Source of the DNA: an uncultured Oscillospiraceae bacterium
Lineage (GTDB): Bacteria; Bacillota; Clostridia; Oscillospirales; Acutalibacteraceae
NCBI GenBank assembly: GCA_910588935.1
Contig: CAJUSM010000077.1
Span: 1 to 9,838 of the forward strand
Reading direction: 5' to 3'
Length of the DNA: 9,838 nucleotides
The translations under genes and the position numbers were made by a program. Below, piece by piece: positions 6,121-9,838 of the stretch. Position 1 is the stretch's first letter. The number at the start of each line of letters is the position of its first letter. The notes beneath the pieces were generated by a model. The model was not told the origin of the DNA and did not search any database. It was given only the letters and a program-made list of their open reading frames with translations.

Positions 6121-7479
6121 ATGGATCAGACGATGAATACGGAAATGGTAGCTCAGTTGGAAGAACTTCTAGAGAAAAGAAGTTATGCCAAAGCCGGTGG
6201 GCTAGTTAAAGACTTGAATCCTGCCGATGCTGCGGTGGTGCTGGAGGAGATGTCTGAACAGAAAACCCCTGTACTTTTCCGCCTGCTGCCAAAGGAATTG
6301 GCGGCGGATACCTTTGCCTATATGTCTCCCGAGGCGCAAGAGCTGTTAGTACGTGGCTTTAGTGATCGGGAGCTGGACGAGGTGATGGAGCAGCTATTTC
6401 TAGACGATGCGGTGGACATGATTGAAGAAATGCCAGCCAATGTTGTAAAACGGATTTTGCGCCACGTAGATCCGACCACCCGTAAAATGATCAACCAGGT
6501 TCTAAACTACCCGAAGGACAGCGCCGGTAGCATTATGACAATGGAATACGTGGACTTAAAGCGCAGCATGACTGTTGAACAAGCTTTTGAGCGTATTCGA
6601 CGCACAGGAGTAGAGAAGGAGACGATTTATACCTGTTATGTTACAGACAGCCGACGAAAGTTGGAAGGGATAGTTACTGTAAAGGATCTACTGCTGGCAA
6701 GAAATAATGAGATTATTCGGGACATTATGGAAACCAATGTAAAATCTGTGACCACCCATGCCGATCAGGAAGAGGCTGCCCGTGCCTTAAGCAAGTATGA
6801 TTTTCTTGCACTCCCGGTAGTAGACGCGGAGGAGCGTCTGGTAGGCATTGTCACAGTGGATGACGCCATTGATGTTATTCAAGAGGAAGCCACAGAGGAC
6901 ATTGAAAAAATGGCGGCTATCGCCCCCTCAGACCGCCCCTACATGAAAACGAACGTTTGGGAGACTTGGTTCAAACGAGTGCCATGGCTATTGTTCCTTA
7001 TGATTTCTGCCACATTTACCAGTGGGATTATCTCATCATTTGAGGATGCGTTGGCAGCTAGTGTGGTGCTTACCAGCTTTATTCCTATGCTTATGGATAC
7101 TGGTGGCAATTCTGGAGGCCAGTCTTCAGCCACAATTATCCGTGGCCTTTCTCTTGGAGAAATTCAATACCGAGATGTGCCCAAGGTGCTGCTAAAAGAG
7201 TGCTCTGTGGCACTGCTCTGTGGAGGAACCCTGGCAGCGGCTAATTTTTTAAAGCTGATGTTTGTGGATCGGGTAGGGGTGGCGGTAGCTGCAGTGGTTT
7301 GTATTACACTAGTAGCCGCAGTTGTGGTCGCCAATATTGTGGGTAGCAGTTTGCCAGTACTGGCCAAACGTTTGGGGCTGGATCCTACAGTAACTGCTAG
7401 TCCGCTGATTACCACCATTGTGGATGCAGTGGCACTTATTATCTACTTTAATATTGCCAAACTCATACTAGGTATTTAA
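6121..7479 (+). CDS. mgtE: Magnesium transporter MgtE
   Basis: Inner-membrane Mg2+ channel, 452 residues, full family length. In order: an N-terminal helical superhelix domain (about 10-130) with DDAVDMIEEMP; two CBS domains (about 135-255) that in known MgtE sense cytosolic Mg2+ and close the pore; a connecting helix; five membrane helices from about 288. The pore signature GGNSGGQSSATIIRGLSLGEI is at 328-348. ASPLITTIVDAVALIIYF carries Asp435, which corresponds to the Mg2+-binding pore Asp432 of Thermus MgtE. ATG 6121 is chosen because the AAGGAGG at 6104-6110 is 10 bases upstream; the in-frame GTG at 6076 lies before that site and inside the leader hairpin. Another ATG at 6117 is better spaced but out of frame (30 codons). 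The gene stands alone, with its own promoter, a long structured leader and a terminator. Confidence 0.96.
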   Translation: MDQTMNTEMVAQLEELLEKRSYAKAGGLVKDLNPADAAVVLEEMSEQKTPVLFRLLPKELAADTFAYMSPEAQELLVRGFSDRELDEVMEQLFLDDAVDMIEEMPANVVKRILRHVDPTTRKMINQVLNYPKDSAGSIMTMEYVDLKRSMTVEQAFERIRRTGVEKETIYTCYVTDSRRKLEGIVTVKDLLLARNNEIIRDIMETNVKSVTTHADQEEAARALSKYDFLALPVVDAEERLVGIVTVDDAIDVIQEEATEDIEKMAAIAPSDRPYMKTNVWETWFKRVPWLLFLMISATFTSGIISSFEDALAASVVLTSFIPMLMDTGGNSGGQSSATIIRGLSLGEIQYRDVPKVLLKECSVALLCGGTLAAANFLKLMFVDRVGVAVAAVVCITLVAAVVVANIVGSSLPVLAKRLGLDPTVTASPLITTIVDAVALIIYFNIAKLILGI

Positions 7480-7492
7480 GTTTTGGTACTAC

Positions 7493-7537
7493 AAAAACAG
7501 GTGGAAAACTCTGATTTTTGGAGATCGCCTGTTTTTT
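7493..7537 (+). terminator. Rho-independent terminator after mgtE
   Basis: AAAAACAGG (7493-7501) pairs with CCTGTTTTT (7528-7536), a nine-base stem, followed by a T-rich run. The 26-base loop may hold a small inner stem (CTC/GAG). It begins 13 bases after the mgtE stop and makes mgtE a single-gene transcript. Confidence 0.75.
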
Positions 7538-7563
7538 CTTTTAGGAAAATTCACAAAAAACTC

Positions 7564-7592
7564 TTGCTTAGTAAAATGGGAAATGCTATACT
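7564..7592 (+). promoter_or_regulatory. Extended -10 promoter of the oxidoreductase gene
   Basis: TTGCTT (7564-7569), 17-base spacer, TATACT (7587-7592), with TG one base before the -10 (TGCTATACT). Predicted start is near 7599, giving a 5' UTR of about 75 bases. The UTR contains a direct repeat CCGYGATYTT at 7611-7620 and 7651-7660 and a small TTTCC/GGAAA stem (7619-7623 with 7631-7635). A GGAGG at 7661-7665 is the ribosome binding site, 7 bases before the ATG. Confidence 0.65.
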
Positions 7593-7672
7593 AAATTATA
7601 TTCAGAATTTCCGCGATCTTTCCGGTATAAGGAAAACCGCATAAAAAAATCCGTGATTTTGGAGGTCAACAC

Positions 7673-8728
7673 ATGGAAAAAATTATTAATGTCGCCGTAG
7701 TAGGCTATGGCGGAATGGGTGGCTGGCATACCCGTAAGCTTCAAGAGATTCCCGAGGTACATCTAGCTGGTGTTTATGACATTTTGCCAGAGCGAAACCA
7801 AGCTGCAGAAGAAGCCGGTATCCATGCATATAGCAGTTATGAGGAGTTGCTAGCAGATCCTCAGGTAGATGTGGTTACTGTGGCCATTCCCAATGATGCT
7901 CACCGGGATGTGTGTATTCAGGCAATGGAGGCTGGCAAGCTGGCTATCAGCGAAAAGCCTGTTACCATGTCTACAGCTGTTTTGGAAGAGATGATTGATG
8001 CTTCCAAACGTACCGGCTCGGTGTTTACTGTTCACCAAAACCGCCGTTGGGATGAGGACTTCCGAGTAGCGGAAAAAATTGCGAAATCCGGAGAACTGGG
8101 TCGGATATTTGCCATCCAGTCTAGGGTTCATGGAAGCCGTGGTATCCCTGGCGACTGGCGCAACACCAAAGAGCATGGCGGAGGTATGGTGCTAGATTGG
8201 GGCGTCCATCTTTTAGATCAGATGAACATGATGATGGGCCGTATGCCGAATTCTGTTTATGCAACCCTATCGAATGTGACCAATGAAGAGGTAGACGATG
8301 GCTTTACGGCTACCTTTATGTTTGACGATGACCAGGGAGGCATTGTGTTTACAGTAGAGGTAGGTACCAGCAACTTTATTAATTTACCTCGCTGGTATAT
8401 CGAGGGCTTAAATGGTACAGCTGTAATAGAAGATTTTGCAGTGAACGGGAAAATTGTGGTTGCTACAAGTGATGAAAAACATGATGCTGTACCCATTGTT
8501 ACTGCTGCAGGATTGACGAAGACCATGGCTCCTCGCACTGACGATACCATCAAGGAGCTTCCTTTGCCTCGGATACCCCAAGATATTCGAGACTACTATC
8601 GAAACATTGCTCAGGTAGTTAATGGGCAGGCAGAACAGATTGTTACGCATGACCAGCAAAGAGAACTGATGCGGCTAATGGAAGCTATTTTCGAATCTGC
8701 TGAGAACAATAAGGTTGTCAAGTTCTAA
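7673..8728 (+). CDS. Gfo/Idh/MocA family NAD(P)-dependent oxidoreductase
   Basis: Soluble dehydrogenase of 351 residues, the normal family length. The N-terminal Rossmann fold has the nucleotide-binding loop GYGGMGGWH at 11-19. The conserved EKP motif is at 94-96 (ISEKPVTMS), where the Lys contacts cofactor and substrate. HQNRRWDED (121-129) begins the C-terminal substrate domain, and DWGVHLLD (175-182) gives the D-x-G-x-H pattern with the likely catalytic His179. Members oxidise or reduce sugars, inositols and related polyols, but the substrate cannot be inferred and no sugar transporter or kinase gene lies nearby. ATG 7673 has GGAGG 7 bases upstream. It is separated from mgtE by a terminator and has its own promoter, so it is an independent unit. 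No clear terminator follows. Confidence 0.94.
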   Translation: MEKIINVAVVGYGGMGGWHTRKLQEIPEVHLAGVYDILPERNQAAEEAGIHAYSSYEELLADPQVDVVTVAIPNDAHRDVCIQAMEAGKLAISEKPVTMSTAVLEEMIDASKRTGSVFTVHQNRRWDEDFRVAEKIAKSGELGRIFAIQSRVHGSRGIPGDWRNTKEHGGGMVLDWGVHLLDQMNMMMGRMPNSVYATLSNVTNEEVDDGFTATFMFDDDQGGIVFTVEVGTSNFINLPRWYIEGLNGTAVIEDFAVNGKIVVATSDEKHDAVPIVTAAGLTKTMAPRTDDTIKELPLPRIPQDIRDYYRNIAQVVNGQAEQIVTHDQQRELMRLMEAIFESAENNKVVKF

Positions 8729-8804
8729 GTCTGCTTTTAGATATATAGGAAATCTCCGCTTGAAAAAGATTGTTCTTATTTTATCCTATTCTTGCAAAAG
8801 GGCG

Positions 8805-8834
8805 CAGATAGACTGCTTATAGCAGGAGTATCTG
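8805..8834. repeat. Two-tier stem-loop
   Basis: CAGATA (8805-8810) pairs with TATCTG (8829-8834). Inside it CTGC (8813-8816) pairs with GCAG (8822-8825) around loop TTATA. It lies 77 bases after the oxidoreductase stop. There is no T-run on either side, so it is not a standard terminator; it may be an RNA processing or stabilising structure, or chance. Confidence 0.4.
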
Positions 8835-8989
8835 GAAAAGGGCTTTAGGGGTTGCTCTACATATTTTATAAGTTCTTGGTTTGGCAAGACGTTCCAGAAT
8901 GGTTTATCGATAGCAGAATTGAAATGCCTATGGATATTTGACTTTCTGCTAAAAACCACTAGATTGAATGACTTTCATTATGAGGAGCT

Positions 8990-9032
8990 CTCCATGCAAA
9001 GTAAAGAGAAACTGTGATTGATCTGCATGGAG
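8990..9032. repeat. Spaced 9-bp inverted repeat
   Basis: CTCCATGCA at 8990-8998 and TGCATGGAG at 9024-9032 are perfect reverse complements separated by 25 bases. It lies just upstream of the helix-turn-helix fragment. It could be a hairpin or an operator half-site pair; nothing else supports either. Confidence 0.4.
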
Positions 9033-9058
9033 CGAAATGAAGTAGCGTTTACTTATAG

Positions 9059-9241
9059 AGGTCACACCGGTTAAATCCAGTTTTCCCCTTGACTCTGCAC
9101 GGGAATATCATTTTATTTTACCGGGAGCGCAATGGGACAGCTCGGGCTACCTATGCACAGGGAACGCCTTATTGTGAGCTTGTGAAGGAATATTGCCTGA
9201 CCGAGGAAACAATTAAGAAAATCGTGTACAGCAAATTATGA
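9059..9241 (+). pseudogene. C-terminal fragment of a small helix-turn-helix protein
   Basis: The frame is open from 9059 to TGA 9239-9241 (60 codons) with no ATG; only a TTG at 9089 without a ribosome binding site. The end reads YAQGTPYCELVKEYCLTEETIKKIVYSKL, whose E-L-V-x-x-Y-x-L-x-x-x-T-I-x-x-I-x-Y spacing looks like the final helix-turn-helix of Mor-like or resolvase-type DNA-binding proteins common on mobile elements. A stop at 9056-9058 precedes it, and an adjacent frame reads MERNEVAFTYRGHTG just upstream, so the complete gene may have been split by frameshift. The family is not firmly recognised. It stops 24 bases before the IS3 end at 9265. Confidence 0.4.
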
Positions 9242-9264
9242 AGAAGAGCCACATCTGTGAATTG

Positions 9265-9695
9265 TGAAAGTGCCCTCCAAAAAGCTAGACAAATATTTCA
9301 GGTACAAATAGTTGAAGCAGCCGGAAGGGCTTGCTGTCTGTGAACCACAGGCGGTAAGCCCTTCCACTTTGCCTTGATGCGGCGGTTATTATTGCTAATC
9401 AAGATATTCCATCAGTTTCTGCTTTAAGTGATCCATTGAACCAAAGTCGTGCAGATAAAGCAGTTCACTTCTGAAGAACGCAAAAGAAATTTTCAATCAC
9501 AGCATTGTCCAGATAGTTCCCTCTTTCCAGCTCGTGCTCTGCCAGACGCCCTTCTTTCAGAGTATTCTCTGATACGGTTTGTTCTGGTATTGCCAGCCTT
9601 GGTTGGAATGGAGGATCAGGCCAGTTCCATCTGGAATTCTTGCAAAAGCCTTGCCAAGCGTAGTCGTTATCAGGGAGTGTCCAAACGAGGGATAA
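9265..9695 (-). mobile_element. 5'-truncated IS3-family insertion sequence with one terminal repeat
   Basis: A transposase remnant on the - strand ends 33 bases from a terminal-repeat-like sequence at 9265-9291, read on the + strand as TGAAAGTGCCCTCC then AAAAAGCTAGACA. This resembles IS150-group ends of the type TGAACTGACCCC...AAAAAGTTAGACA. The opposite end is missing: homology fades near 9690, in the middle of the catalytic domain, so about two thirds of the element is lost. It belongs to a different subgroup from the remnant at 4791-5423, judging by transposase sequence. Confidence 0.75.
9298..9695 (-). pseudogene. IS3-family transposase OrfB, C-terminal remnant with several frameshifts
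   Basis: From high to low coordinate: LGKAFARIPDGTGLILHSN followed by QGWQYQNKPYQRIL; shift; GNYLDNAVIENFF; stop and shift; SELLYLHDFGSMDHLKQK then LMEYLD; stop and shift; NNNRRIKAKWKGLPPVV then HRQQALPAAS, ending at TGA (complement of 9298-9300). These are the familiar C-terminal blocks of IS150-like DDE transposases, in order. The second catalytic Asp (H-S-D-x-G-W-Q-Y in the family) is Asn here; the catalytic Glu in the NAVIENFF block remains. At least three frame changes and the missing N-terminus make it non-functional. Confidence 0.85.
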
Positions 9696-9838
9696 AGGTG
9701 AGCTAGAGAAAAAAACGCAGCTCTCAGATGCCGTGAGAAAATGGGAAAAGTTTCGCCAGCCTTTACAAAGGCTGCGGGGTGTAGGGTGTCAGCGCCGATG
9801 ATAAAATGAAAGAAAACGCCGAGGAAAAAATGTAGTTT
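9696..9838. other. Unassigned sequence at the right edge
   Basis: About 140 bases with no supportable gene. It holds a perfect palindrome AGCCTTTACAAAGGCT at 9758-9773 (seven-base arms, two-base centre), which could form a tight hairpin or be a protein binding site. The window ends before its context can be judged. Confidence 0.4.

Larger units (their letters stand above)
8729..9058. other. Gene-free stretch after the oxidoreductase
   Basis: About 330 bases, AT-rich, with stops in all frames and no gene I can support. It contains the stem-loop at 8805-8834 and one arm-pair of a spaced inverted repeat (8990-9032), described separately. Confidence 0.5.

Noticed and set aside
4791..9695. Composite transposon carrying mgtE and the oxidoreductase
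   Set aside because: The two flanking IS3 remnants differ in transposase sequence and ends, and both are truncated, so they are not a matched pair.
9449..9706. 85-codon open frame on the + strand
   Set aside because: It is antisense to clear IS3 transposase blocks on the - strand and resembles no protein.

Overview
The window looks like low-to-medium GC Firmicutes DNA, most likely a gut Clostridia (Oscillospiraceae-like) genome. That is inferred from strong AGGAGG-type ribosome binding sites, sigma-A-type promoters, and protein families typical of that group: heterodimeric ABC exporters, MATE pumps, MgtE and IS3-family insertion sequences. No rRNA, tRNA or CRISPR array is visible.

Region 1 (1-4640) is an efflux operon on the + strand. 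It holds a 5'-truncated ABC exporter half-transporter, a second half-transporter overlapping it by 20 bases, a MATE-family pump, and the first ~24 codons of what looks like a cytidylate-kinase-like gene, translationally coupled to the pump by an ATGA overlap. The second ABC gene carries an in-frame amber codon (TAG, 1588-1590) where relatives appear to have Gln. The kinase-like gene is frameshifted and cut off. The first ABC subunit has the degenerate ATP site and the second the canonical one, as in known heterodimeric exporters, so the amber codon hits the catalytically competent subunit.

Region 2 (4641-5774) is decayed DNA. It contains an IS3-family element on the - strand that has lost the end of orfA and the start of orfB but keeps a near-consensus promoter, followed by ~350 bases with no gene I can support.

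Region 3 (5775-7541) is a magnesium-transport unit. A promoter is followed by a ~300-nt leader rich in helices. The last helix buries the Shine-Dalgarno of mgtE, and the gene ends in an intrinsic terminator. The leader does not match the M-box consensus as I remember it and also contains a 41-codon ORF with its own Shine-Dalgarno. It is the best candidate for something undescribed here.

Region 4 (7542-8728) is a monocistronic Gfo/Idh/MocA oxidoreductase with its own extended -10 promoter and a short direct repeat in its 5' UTR.

Region 5 (8729-9838) is decayed again. It has a stem-loop, a fragment of a small helix-turn-helix protein, and a 5'-truncated, multiply frameshifted IS3-family transposase on the - strand with one recognisable terminal repeat. 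The intact mgtE and oxidoreductase genes are thus an island between two eroded insertion-sequence zones.
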